64,000 nt of DNA from Dasyornis broadbenti (Eukaryota; Chordata; Aves; Passeriformes; Dasyornithidae): contig VZRN01004397.1 in assembly GCA_013397935.1 (NCBI GenBank), positions 1,361,861-1,425,860 of the forward strand. Reading direction: 5' to 3'. The notes below the pieces were generated by a model. That model made no database searches. It worked only from the letters and a program-made list of their open reading frames with translations, and was not told the origin of the DNA. Shown here in pieces: positions 25,501-35,054 of this stretch. The number at the start of each line of letters is the position of its first letter. Position 1 is the first letter of the stretch. Position numbers and translations under genes: made by a program.

Positions 25501-26089
25501 ATCACTCTTGGAGCTGTTATCAATTAGTTCCATGAAACGCTGCCAGAAATTGTTTGCTTATGTTGGGAAACAGTGAAAACATTATACATTAGGGTTTCAT
25601 TAAAATATATAGGCCAGGATTTAATTTGTACTCCCAGGTCACATATGGCAATCTCACCAGAGTTTTGCAGCACTCAAAAATCAAGTTGGGGCTCAGAAAT
25701 AAATGCAGTATGGGGGTTTTTTAGAAAGAGATTTTAGATAATAAGCAACATTTTCTTTATTATTTCTCCTTCGGAAAATAACAAGCCACATATAGCCTGA
25801 TGCTGAATAGGGCTGGGGGCGGGGGGGCAGAGGAGGACAGACATTTTTTTATCTTGCCCCCTGTAATAGATTTTTCCTTTTGCTCAATTCTCCCTGTGAA
25901 TAACAAGAGTGGCAGCCATTTTCTCTCAGCTCAACATCAAAACCCCTTTCATCTGCTGTCTAAATGCAAACAAAGCAAACCTTCCACCAGGCCTTTCTTT
26001 CCAGATAAATTAAAACTCTCATGTCCTGGGGCCTAAATCAAGCCTACAGGCCTTCCCTAGATAAATCCTTTCTCAACCTGAAATCTTCT

Positions 26090-26700
26090 TGCTACACGTG
26101 CTCCTTGTAAGATAATTTTGCAGTAGCTAATCAATAATGCAACAGTAAATTGCATTTAAATAAACATTAGCGGCCCTCTTAATGAATAAAACCTCATTTG
26201 CAATTTGTCAAAGTCACAAATGCTGGACTCTTTTGATATTCATTAGAATATTGGAAATTGGAGCTTTGACAGGTTTTATGTATGTTGCAATTATGATTTT
26301 TGTGAATAAAAGAAGTGCTTTATTTTCACAAGAATTCTTGAATAAAAACAGTGATATATGCTATGGATGTGATAGATCTCAATTGCCGCCTTATTAAAAA
26401 GGCAGAAAAAGAAAAAAGCCCCTGTTACAGTCACAAATTTTAAAAGGTTGAAATGTACTATACATATTTTGTAAGAATGTATTATGAAATTCCTTCTTTT
26501 ATATGAAGAATTTTAATTAATTTGCTGTGATCCTAAGCTTTGGAAAAATAGAATTCTTGGTAATTAATTTTCATGTGGCAATACAGTATTACAGTTGTAT
26601 GTGTCGCTAATTTTGTAGCGAAATTGCAAAATAAAAGCGTGTTTACACATCATATATTGTAAATTCACTTAATAAGGTTTTTTGATTTTATCCCCATTTT
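26090..26700. promoter_or_regulatory. Candidate AT-rich regulatory element
   Basis: This single-copy stretch is unusually dense in ATTA/TAAT and CATTAG cores and contains a FOX-type GTGTTTACAC at 26639-26648. It also has a small perfect inverted repeat TCGCTA/TAGCGA (26604-26609 and 26616-26621) that keeps CpG inside otherwise AT-rich DNA. That mix is common in vertebrate developmental non-coding elements, but conservation cannot be judged from one sequence. No open frame fits a protein. Confidence 0.3.
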
Positions 26701-26814
26701 TCAATGGAAGCACTTCACATAAATGTCCCCATGTGAAACATCTGCACCATGCACATTACTGCATGAATTCACCGCTTTATAAACAAAGTCATACACCTGG
26801 GATGGAGGAAAAAT

Positions 26815-26915
26815 TCTAATTTTGAGAACCATTAGGTTGTGGAATAGTGTCCCAAGGGAAGAAGGAGAAGCCATAACCACAAGCTATTTAAAAACAAATT
26901 GGAAAACCTGAGCAG
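26815..26915 (+). mobile_element. Possible ancient CR1/L3-type 3' end
   Basis: The block 'aaccattaggttgtggaatagtgtcccaagggaag' followed by 'ctatttaaaaacaaattgga' resembles the conserved 3' region of old CR1/L3 LINEs (GTGGAATAG, CCCAAGGGAAG, TTTAAAAAC). It is short and diverged. Confidence 0.5.
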
Positions 26916-28070
26916 TTCAGGGTAAAGAACAAAACGTCACTGGAATAGAGACACGACACAAATCATGTGCAAGTTGTTTTCCATCTCTTCATTCTGCGAT
27001 TGCACAGAAGGGTGAGGCCAAATACGGAACACTACACTGGTTTGCTGCAGGAGTTTCTATGGAAAAATCCAGTTTTCCTTTAAAATGTGTATACACACAT
27101 TTGTACCTACTCAGATTTGTGTCTTCTGCATTGACATGAGAAATCCTACCTGAGCTTCCTTTGTGGGAAGAAATGGTAAATGAAGATAGCACATTCCTCT
27201 TGCACTGAAGGAGTTTGAAATCATGCAGAGTGAGCTGCATTTATGAACAAATCCCCCAAAACATCTCCCTTTTGCTTACAGAAGAAATGCAAGCTCTTTG
27301 GAAACATCTCTGTAATAGTTTGGGTTAAATGACTAGGCCCTCTATGTGACGGTGTATGAAGAGTTGCATATATTTTCAAATTAAATAACTAAATATTAAA
27401 AAGAAATATGTTGTAGAAAATAGCTGGCTGAAGCTTGTATTATAAGCAATATCCATTTATATGCATACCAGCATGCATAAATGAGGGCCAAATCTGCTTA
27501 GCTTTGAAAATTGTGAAATACATGAAGACAAGAAAGACAAGAAGACAAATCCAGCTTCAACGAAATAAATATGTGGCTTTCTGTGCTCTCCAGAATGCAT
27601 TTATCCCAACGAACTTTTAGGAGGGCGGAAGAGGCCAGATTATATCTGTGGCTCACAAAGTTGCGTGATTGGCTCCATTATAGACTGGTAAAGACGTGGG
27701 CTAAACCAAACATCACCTGGACTTCAGCACAGCCCATGCCTCTCCTCACATCCCACCACCCTCATGCATCCATTTACAATAGCCTCCAAAAAGAGTACCA
27801 TTTACAATAGTACTCCAAAAGAGTGTGTTCCCAGGAAAAGGTTGCATAAGATTGATTTATTGTTTCCACCCTTAATCTCTAAGTCGAGGCCCCTCTCTTG
27901 CCACCAGCAAGTTCCACACAGGCAAAACTGTCTTCTAACCAGCAAAATAAAACAGCCCCTTTGTCCCTTTCACCCTCCTGATCCATGCTCAGTGCCATTC
28001 CTAACCTTGGCCTCCAAGAGTGAGAAGCTGCAGGAGCTCTGCCCAACTTTCGTCTTCAAACACACATAAC
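26916..28070. other. Single-copy non-coding DNA with a local tandem duplication
   Basis: No gene was recognised. A unit of about 28 bases beginning CATTTACAATAG is present twice in tandem at 27771-27824 with small differences. The stretch from 27560 on is richer in GC than its surroundings and holds 79- and 101-residue frames without recognisable domains. Confidence 0.45.
27771..27824 (+). repeat. Short tandem duplication, unit about 28 bases
   Basis: CATTTACAATAG...CCAAAAAGAG at 27771-27795 recurs as CATTTACAATAG...CCAAAAGAG at 27799-27823. Confidence 0.85.
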
Positions 28071-28074
28071 ACAC

Positions 28075-28125
28075 TTCACTCCTGTGAGGAGTGAAACACG
28101 CTTCACTTCTCACATAAGTGAGGAG
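28075..28125 (+). repeat. Two adjacent hairpins
   Basis: The first hairpin has a perfect 9-bp stem: TTCACTCCT (28075-28083), loop GTG, AGGAGTGAA (28087-28095). The second has CTTCTCAC (28106-28113), a 4-base loop and GTGAGGAG (28118-28125), with one G-T pair in 8. The arms of the two hairpins share the CACTCCT/CACTTCT theme, suggesting they arose by duplication. Confidence 0.75.
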
Positions 28126-30117
28126 TTGGCTTTGCAGAGGCAGCACTTCAGAGTACGAGGTCAGTCCTGCTAGCCACAGAGGAGACTCAAGAGGACAAGA
28201 ACTAAGCTGAACAAAGACCTGCAGATGTTATGCACCCCCCCAATGCATCAGATCAGGTGTTTCCAAGCTGAGTTACTTTGGGAGACACTGCCAGCAGCAG
28301 CTCCCATGTCCTGTGCATGCTCAGAAGGACCAATTTTCTCCACAGGCTGTACAGATTTAAAGGAGCCTGCGTGCCACTAATGGTACATCATAGTTTGTAT
28401 ATCTCTGCTTTCAAACTCATTACCTCAGCAAGGGAGGCTCAGGAAGAGAACCAGGAGTGGTCACAAGACAACACAACCCTGCAGGAGCCAGGGCTCTGCT
28501 CCTGTGGAAGAAAACAACCTGAAAGGCTGAAGGCTGCTCTACTCCCCACTGTCCTTCAGCTGGCACCAAGACAGCTGACATCGATTGAGGAGGGTTGCAA
28601 GCCTTTGCATGCCCAGGTGAAGACAAGAAGGCTCCTACCAGCTAAGCGCATTCTCAAGTCCCCCAGGTCTGTCACCAGATGTGCAATACAGAGCAGACCC
28701 CCTAAACACAAAGAAGTTTCCTTCAGGTGCTTCTTTGTTATTGTTCTGATCTGGTGAGAAAGAGTCCCACAGCATAACCTTGACACCGTAAACTGCTTGT
28801 TAATTGTTTTGTTAGGAAATGACAGAAATTAAATTAATTTTTTTATTTCCACACTATGTGCTATCATATTAAGTAGATGGAATGTCTGTTATTTTTGTAT
28901 GGATCCTCGACCATATGTGAAACTATTTCATGGGCAGTAGGGGAAGTGGGCAGGGAGGGGCAGGGAAAGCAACATACCATAGGAAGCCAATATTATTTAT
29001 CTTCCTTGAAATAATCACACATACAAAACTGCAGACAAGAGTTTAATATATATGTTATTCATTATAGCCTCCTCCATGCATTTTTGCCTCTGACTTTGAG
29101 GGTCAGTAGGAAGGAGGAAGGGAACTGTTCATGTTCTAGTTGCAGGAAATTATTCTATTTGCTCTCTATGGAAGGAGAAATTAAGTTTCTGTACTTACTG
29201 ATGCTGAAGTCACTTTGGGTTCTCTCACCATGCATAACAGGATTGTTTATTTAGGATAGAGCACTCTGGATGCCAGACTTCAGTAGGTCTGAGCTGCCTT
29301 ACTCTGTGTGATTTTAATCTAAGTATTGTGGATACTTTTGTAATTTATGAATTATAAATTTGATGCATTTTAACATTTTAGCAGAAACCAGGAAGATTAT
29401 GCTCTTATTTTCGTTTTCTAGCCACATTCTGGATCTATTACTTGCCTCCTGCCTTAGTAGGAAGGAGAAAGAGAAAAAAACACTAAATTGTAACGGGTGT
29501 CTTGATAAGAGCAGTAGACAAACAGTTCTACAGCTGACCCAAACTCCATGCAGATATTCTCAGTACAGTTGTTAACTATTTATACTTATATAAACCCATA
29601 CTTGTAAATATTGGTTCTTGAATCAGAATGAAATAGAACTATTTTCTTATTAGTGACACTAGGCTCAAATTATAATAATTACTAGTACTATCTTTAAAAA
29701 TACAGTTTTAAACCTATGAGCAGATATAGATTTTGCATTTCCATTACAATACTTTAATCTATGACCTTTGTCCTTTTATTACGATACTATTGAAATTAGG
29801 TTGTTGGAACGATGATGTGGCTACTAATTTATTCATTGCTTTTTCTTTTCCTTTTTTTTTTAACCTAAGGGTAGTAGAAAGGTCTGAAAGTATTTTAAAT
29901 CAGATATTTTTGTATCTGTGATAATGCTTTCCCCATGAATAAAGGGCTTTGTTGAGTCTAGCAAAGGCTATTACTTTGTCCTGAGGTTAATATACAGACA
30001 TACAAAAAATCAGAAGCTGGACCTCATAAACATGATTAAAGCCAGTAATCAGAGGTATGCCCTAACATGGGCATAACATGTTCCTAAAAACTGTTTTAAA
30101 GGAAATATAGTGAAAAT
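28126..30117. other. Single-copy non-coding DNA
   Basis: The interval 28130-28760 is GC-richer than average and carries a 159-residue open frame (28278-28757). The frame has no recognisable domain, its protein sequence looks compositional, and no promoter or splice context is evident. I do not call it a gene. Nothing else was recognised. Confidence 0.4.
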
Positions 30118-30176
30118 TATATATGTATATGTGTATGCATGTATGTATGTGTAGATATATATATATACACACATAC
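30118..30176 (+). repeat. (TATG/TA/CA)n alternating tract
   Basis: An interrupted run of TATG, TA and AC dinucleotides that explains the IYIY-rich minus-strand frame at 30062-30256. Confidence 0.9.
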
Positions 30177-30323
30177 TCAAGCAAGGCTATGTTGTTAGTA
30201 CTAATATTTCCTTTCCTGCAATGCCTCCAGCGATTTTTTGGTACAAGAAGAAACACAAATGAAAGACATTTTCCCTTTCTATTTCATGTCAGCACATGAA
30301 GCTAAATTAGCTAGTCCCAATTC

Positions 30324-30405
30324 TCATTTCACACAGAAGTAAATCTAGCGTAATTCCAGCACAGCCAATGACGCTGCCTACATCACTGGGGTAAATCTAT
30401 GAAAT
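30324..30405. repeat. Possible ancient amniote palindromic-repeat relic
   Basis: The sequence 'gtaaatctagcgtaattcca' and, further on, 'cactggggtaaatct' resembles the old amniote repeat made of 'gtgtaaatcagcgtaactccattgacttcaatgg' type arms. The match is partial and made by eye. Confidence 0.35.
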
Positions 30406-30991
30406 CTTGCCTCTGCTACTCATATTTGTAGTATGTGGTGACAGGGACAAAACAGCACCTCCCTGTCTCCTTGCATACACAGAACAGCCACACTCCCTCC
30501 CCAGCATTTCCTAACATACAGTATTTCTCCGCCTTTAGAATTTTGCATATCAAATACTAATGCTGTAAGAGATAGTGCCAGTGCCATGGAATAGACATAG
30601 TCATCTTAATCACCTGTTTCCTTGTTTAAAATATGAATGGATAAATTTCCAGTGTACCAAGATTATGCCTCATGTATGTAACACACACAACTAACAACAT
30701 ACCTTCGTTAGAGGCACTTGAGAGAATTTTACTTTGTCCATTTTAGCTTTATTTAACAACAATCATACACCGTTCACGTTAGCTCAGATTACTCATTTAA
30801 TTTCCTTAAGTGCTACTCTTAAAACATCGCCATGCTTAATGTTGACGTCTAAATGGTACCATTTATGCTTTTCTGTGAACACCTCATTAAAGCAAATGGA
30901 GCAGGTAAGGAGGTAAAGCATCTGCCTTTGTTGAGGCAAATGGGGAATTGTGTGCCTTTGTTTGACTGGGAACAGTTGAGCATGATTTTCA

Positions 30992-31060
30992 GCCTGTGTA
31001 AACTGATGTAGCTCCATAGATTTCATCAGAGCTACTCTGATTCATATTAGTTACAGATAA
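30992..31060. repeat. Possible ancient amniote palindromic-repeat relic
   Basis: GTGTAAACTGATGTAGCTCC... followed by ...GAGCTACTCTGATT is a recognisable form of the same palindromic family. It retains perfect 7-bp arms, GTAGCTC (31008-31014) and GAGCTAC (31029-31035), around a 14-base loop. Confidence 0.5.
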
Positions 31061-31298
31061 GGCAGGGTTTCCTGTGAGCCTTGGATAACACAGTGTTCCC
31101 AGTGTCCGTAAGGTCACTTAAGAGATGCCTCCAGAGCACTGATTGTTTATACACTGGATATGGAGCTATTTTTAAAAAAGAGCTACTCATATGTAACCTT
31201 TCCAGTGGGGGGAAAAAAAATTCTTTTTTTCCTTTCCTCCTGTGAATATCAAATTTGTGAATATTTATTACATAGAGAAAATGGTACTTTTCTCCAAT

Positions 31299-31434
31299 TA
31301 CAAAAAATAAATAAATAAAATAAAGTAAAATAAAATAAAATAAAATAAAATAAAATAAAATAAAATAAAATAAAATAAAATAAAATAAAATAAAATAAAA
31401 TAAAATAAAATAAAATAAAATAGAATAAAATAAA
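31299..31434 (+). repeat. (TAAAA)n pentanucleotide microsatellite
   Basis: Nineteen perfect TAAAA units span 31326-31420, flanked by imperfect units. On the minus strand it reads TTTTA and creates the artefactual 151- and 81-residue FYFILF-repeat frames at 31047-31502. Confidence 0.98.
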
Positions 31435-31436
31435 TT

Positions 31437-32640
31437 TAAAAGAGGTGGGAATAGAGATATTTTTCCTGACTTGCCAAAATTTCTCTCTTTGCATAAATTC
31501 AAATGCAGAATATTTTGGTGCCCCTAAAGCATAAAAAAGCAGAACAATTACTCAAGTTATTCTGCATTTTTACTCTATTATTGCCTTCTGTGAACATAGG
31601 TAGCTATACCACAATTACAGATTTTTACATGTATTTTTAAGTATTGTGGAAGACAAAAAAAAACAACACCAGGGTTTGCAAAAGTAAATAAATCAAGAGA
31701 TACTACTAAATCAGCCAAAACTTTGCTCCCTTTGCTGTAGCATCTGCAGTAGAATCAATGGATTACAGAGATTTCATCCCTTTCTACTGCAGCAAACTGT
31801 GACAGTGACAGATTAGACAGACAATTTTATCTTAAACATGATTTAGCCATAGAGCTGTTGTCAGTAGCTGCTTTGCTTCCTAAACTCTGCATCAATGTCC
31901 CACCACCCTATAAATTGCCTTCCATCTCCTCAGCTCCCACACCACCATGTGACCACCTTACCAACAGAGAACTAAGTGGAACATCATTAATATTTGGAAA
32001 AGCCTTTGAAAAATTGGGATAAAAGCTGTCGTGTAAGTGCAAAGTATTATTATTTTTTTTTCCTTGATGTCAATGTGAGCTGTAATAGTGGTTTTTTTCC
32101 AGTTTGTTACTTAAAAGAGAAAAAAAAACTAGCCTCAACTCTGTTTTCAAAGCCAGCAGAGGCCATTGAGGAATTTACAGCATTCTGTTTCAGATATTTC
32201 TTAACTCCTTTTGCCCCAGAATACAGAACCAGGGTTAAACACGGTCAATACCATTTCTACTTGTCATGAGTCTTGGAATCAAGGAGCAAATGTAGGCTGC
32301 AGCAGCTATTGCTTTTACTGACAGCATATGTTTGTTATGAGATGAACAGTTTAAGCCAACTGACTACGCAGGAACACTCATAGCAAAGGATGGGCTATAT
32401 TAACTTCAGAAAGCTTGCATTAATGCAATGTGAAATTGTACATTTTGTGAGGCTTTCAAGTTCATTTTTTCCAAGTAATTTGTGCACGAAAGGTCTTAGA
32501 AACTTTTCTGACACAAATAAATAAATGCCTCCTCCTACTCCGACTTCTTCCTCTAATCTATTACCTAAATGGATTGTCCTAAGGTTTTTTTCCCTCCAAA
32601 AGTCAAGAGCAGAGGAGGATTAAATAAGTGAAAGTAAAAT
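31437..32640. other. Single-copy AT-rich non-coding DNA
   Basis: No gene or repeat family was recognised. The 91-residue frame at 31994-32269 is F/Y-rich and looks like chance. Confidence 0.5.
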
Positions 32641-32659
32641 CTATTAACACCGTTTTGCA

Positions 32660-32840
32660 ACTTTATTGATAGCACCAGCGCTATCAAAGCCATCTGCTGC
32701 CACTTGGTAGCACAAATGCGGAGAGCTCCCATCTCCTCGCCTGGCGGCAGGGGAACCCAGTGGTCAGTGAAGCCGAGTTTCCACAGCAACACCCAGTTAT
32801 GTTTCCCAGGCAACCAGGATCCTCAAAATCGGGTGGCAAT
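32660..32840. promoter_or_regulatory. Candidate regulatory element with two RFX X-box-like motifs
   Basis: GTTTCCACAGCAAC (32777-32790) and GTTTCCCAGGCAAC (32801-32814) both fit the RFX X-box layout (GTTNCC, two bases, RGCAAC) with one deviation in the left half, and start 24 bases apart on the same strand. About 90 bases upstream is a perfect 8-bp inverted repeat, TTGATAGC/GCTATCAA (32666-32673 and 32680-32687). The segment has more CpG than its surroundings. RFX factors bind such sites in ciliary and neural enhancers; that role here is inference. Confidence 0.4.
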
Positions 32841-34907
32841 TGGTGAGCAGAGTAGTTTGGGGACAGTAAAATCTATTTTCCCACTTTGCCAAAGTAGGAG
32901 CTGTGCTGGTGACTGGCCCAGGCGGAATGTAAGGGAAGAAGGAGCTGCATCCTAACTACAGGATGCAGCTGCTTCTCCTGGCTCACATCTATATTCAGTT
33001 TCTTCAACGTCCCCACTTTGCCCAGCAGAGTGCTCAAAAAAGTAGCATTGTACATTTATATTTACACTTACTTTCTTCTTTTGCTAATTTCATAGTTATC
33101 ACCCCTACATTCCTGTCTATTTTTAATCCTGCCTCATACATATTTTGTGCCAGCTTTTCAGGTCCCTATGCTTTGTTAAATGCTGCATTAACAGCAGAGG
33201 ACCACACTTGTGTTCCATTCAGTTTTCAGTTTGAACAACACGCCACTTCGGGCAAGGAAGGGATTGTTCAAGTCACAAAATTCAGATTCTAATTAACTTT
33301 ATTGCAAAAACTTGTGATTTAGGAGGATAGCCATGATAAGCTCTTCCTTGGTATTTAGACAGATATGGACCCAGAGATTTTATGAATTCTTAAACCACTG
33401 CCCTGTTGTTATTGGTATTGACCTTGATTATCTTATCAACACCTGGCTTGCTGTCATCTGAGGGGATTAGGAAAGGGAAACAAAAGGGGCAAAATAACAT
33501 TTTCTAGGCAGGAATTCACTTCTCAGTGTATCTTGACCATTATTTTCAGATTTCAGAATATGACTATCTGAATATTGTCACTTTCAAGGCTTTCTTGAGC
33601 TGACTTGCAAGGCTTTGAAGAAGTTTTATTACTTCAAAGAGCATATTGACAGCTGGTCTTGTCCCTGCAAATGACAGGAATTCAGACAGGACAAGAATGA
33701 CCTATCTGAGGATAAAAGTTAATGTTTCCAGCAGTTTTCAACAATGTTTTTCATAACGTGGAGAAACAACTCCAAATAAGACATACAGCATAACACGTGA
33801 GATGAAACAGCATCCTCAGATATTAATCAGTGCCATCAGGCAAGATTAAAATACTGCAGAACATTGTGTGGGTCTTGACATGGTCACAAGAAAAGATCCC
33901 CAAACTAGAATTAGACAAATAAGTTAACCTTAGCTTCTTCAGATGAGAGAAACCATCCTGGTTTTCCAAGTGAACTGGCCCTCAATATCCCACTGTACCT
34001 TCCAATGTAAACATAGCCTCTTCTCTCAAAGGCTGTGAGAGAAGGTACAGTCACACCAGGTGCACTTCTCTTTGCCATTTGAAGCTAGAGAAAGAAAAGA
34101 ACTGAGGTCATGTCAGTGAAGATTTGCTTCTTCTCTCTATTCTAGATAGAAAAATAGAGCTTTTGATGCTATGCTCACATGTGCTGGGTACTTCATGCTG
34201 CCAGAAATTAGAGACTCTCATAATGTGTCTACTAACTACCATGTAGACCTGGGAGGAAAGTATCATATGTAATGTGTAGTTTTAATCTTTTAATCTTCTG
34301 TAAATGCCATTAGGAAGGTTAAAATTAGACATCTCCTGTTATTGGAGACTCTGAGACCTATGTTCTTTGTGCCCTTTTTTATGATATGGCATAACAGTTA
34401 AACAAAAAGATAAACATCACCTATTTGGTCTACATTTTAAAAGTCTATTTTTAGTGCCTGTTTAGATTTGACCAAGCACTGTTAATCAGTGTTCAGTCTC
34501 TTCCAATAGCCTCTGCTGCAGAAAGAATTTTGTCTAATGTTCACCTTACTAGAGTCAAAATGTAAGAGGAAAAAAATCCTCTTCTATCCGAATATTGTTC
34601 TAGTCTACACAAAATTTAATTATCTTAAGCAAACTTACAAACAATGAAGAATAAACTCAGTTAAAATTTGTGAAATGTGTGTCTGAAAATTAACTATCAA
34701 GACAGGTCATGTATGCATTAAAAAACTTTACAGCTCATGTGGTCTTTTAAACAACCATGCATTTATAAAAATGAGACTGTTCCAAAAAAAGAATTACTAT
34801 CACCAGACTTCTGACTCTCACTCTGTCCTTCCCCTCTTTTGTCCTTTAAGAACCCCTGCCACTGAAGCTCGTGAGTAACTGTGAAAATCTCTTGCAGACA
34901 TGGTGTA
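32841..34907. other. Single-copy non-coding DNA
   Basis: Nothing coding was recognised. The longest frame is 109 residues (32963-33292) and has no recognisable domain. Confidence 0.5.
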
Positions 34908-34950
34908 CTCCTTCCTCCCTTCCTCCATTCCTCCCTTCCTCCCTTCTTCC
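34908..34950 (+). repeat. (CCTT/CCTC)n polypyrimidine tract
   Basis: Forty-three bases are all pyrimidine except a single A at 34927. The tract ends 3 bases before a perfect POU-type palindrome. Confidence 0.95.
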
Positions 34951-34953
34951 GAG

Positions 34954-35054
34954 ATGCATATGCATTAGCCAGTGTTGAAGGAGGCTCTAGGATATCACAC
35001 CCATGACGTCAAAAAGGTTGATTTTTTGGGATTGCAAGCTTCCAATATTGGAAG
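34954..35054. promoter_or_regulatory. Cluster of three perfect palindromic factor-binding motifs
   Basis: Three perfect palindromes lie within 101 bases. ATGCATATGCAT (34954-34965) is the MORE sequence bound by dimers of POU/Oct factors. TGACGTCA (35004-35011) is a full cAMP response element. CTTCCAATATTGGAAG (35039-35054) is a 16-base palindrome containing two opposed CCAAT boxes. A polypyrimidine tract precedes them. The motifs are seen directly; a regulatory role is inference. No transcript structure is visible next to it. Confidence 0.4.

Noticed and set aside
25812..25827. G-rich run considered as a stable G-quadruplex or promoter
   Set aside because: It is a single short run of G with few separated tracts, without CpG enrichment or other promoter signs around it.
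28278..28757. 159-residue plus-strand open frame
   Set aside because: The protein looks compositional, no known domain is visible, competing frames lie on the other strand, and no splice or promoter context is evident.
31047..31502. 151-residue minus-strand FYFILF-repeat frame
   Set aside because: It is a translation of the (TAAAA)n microsatellite.
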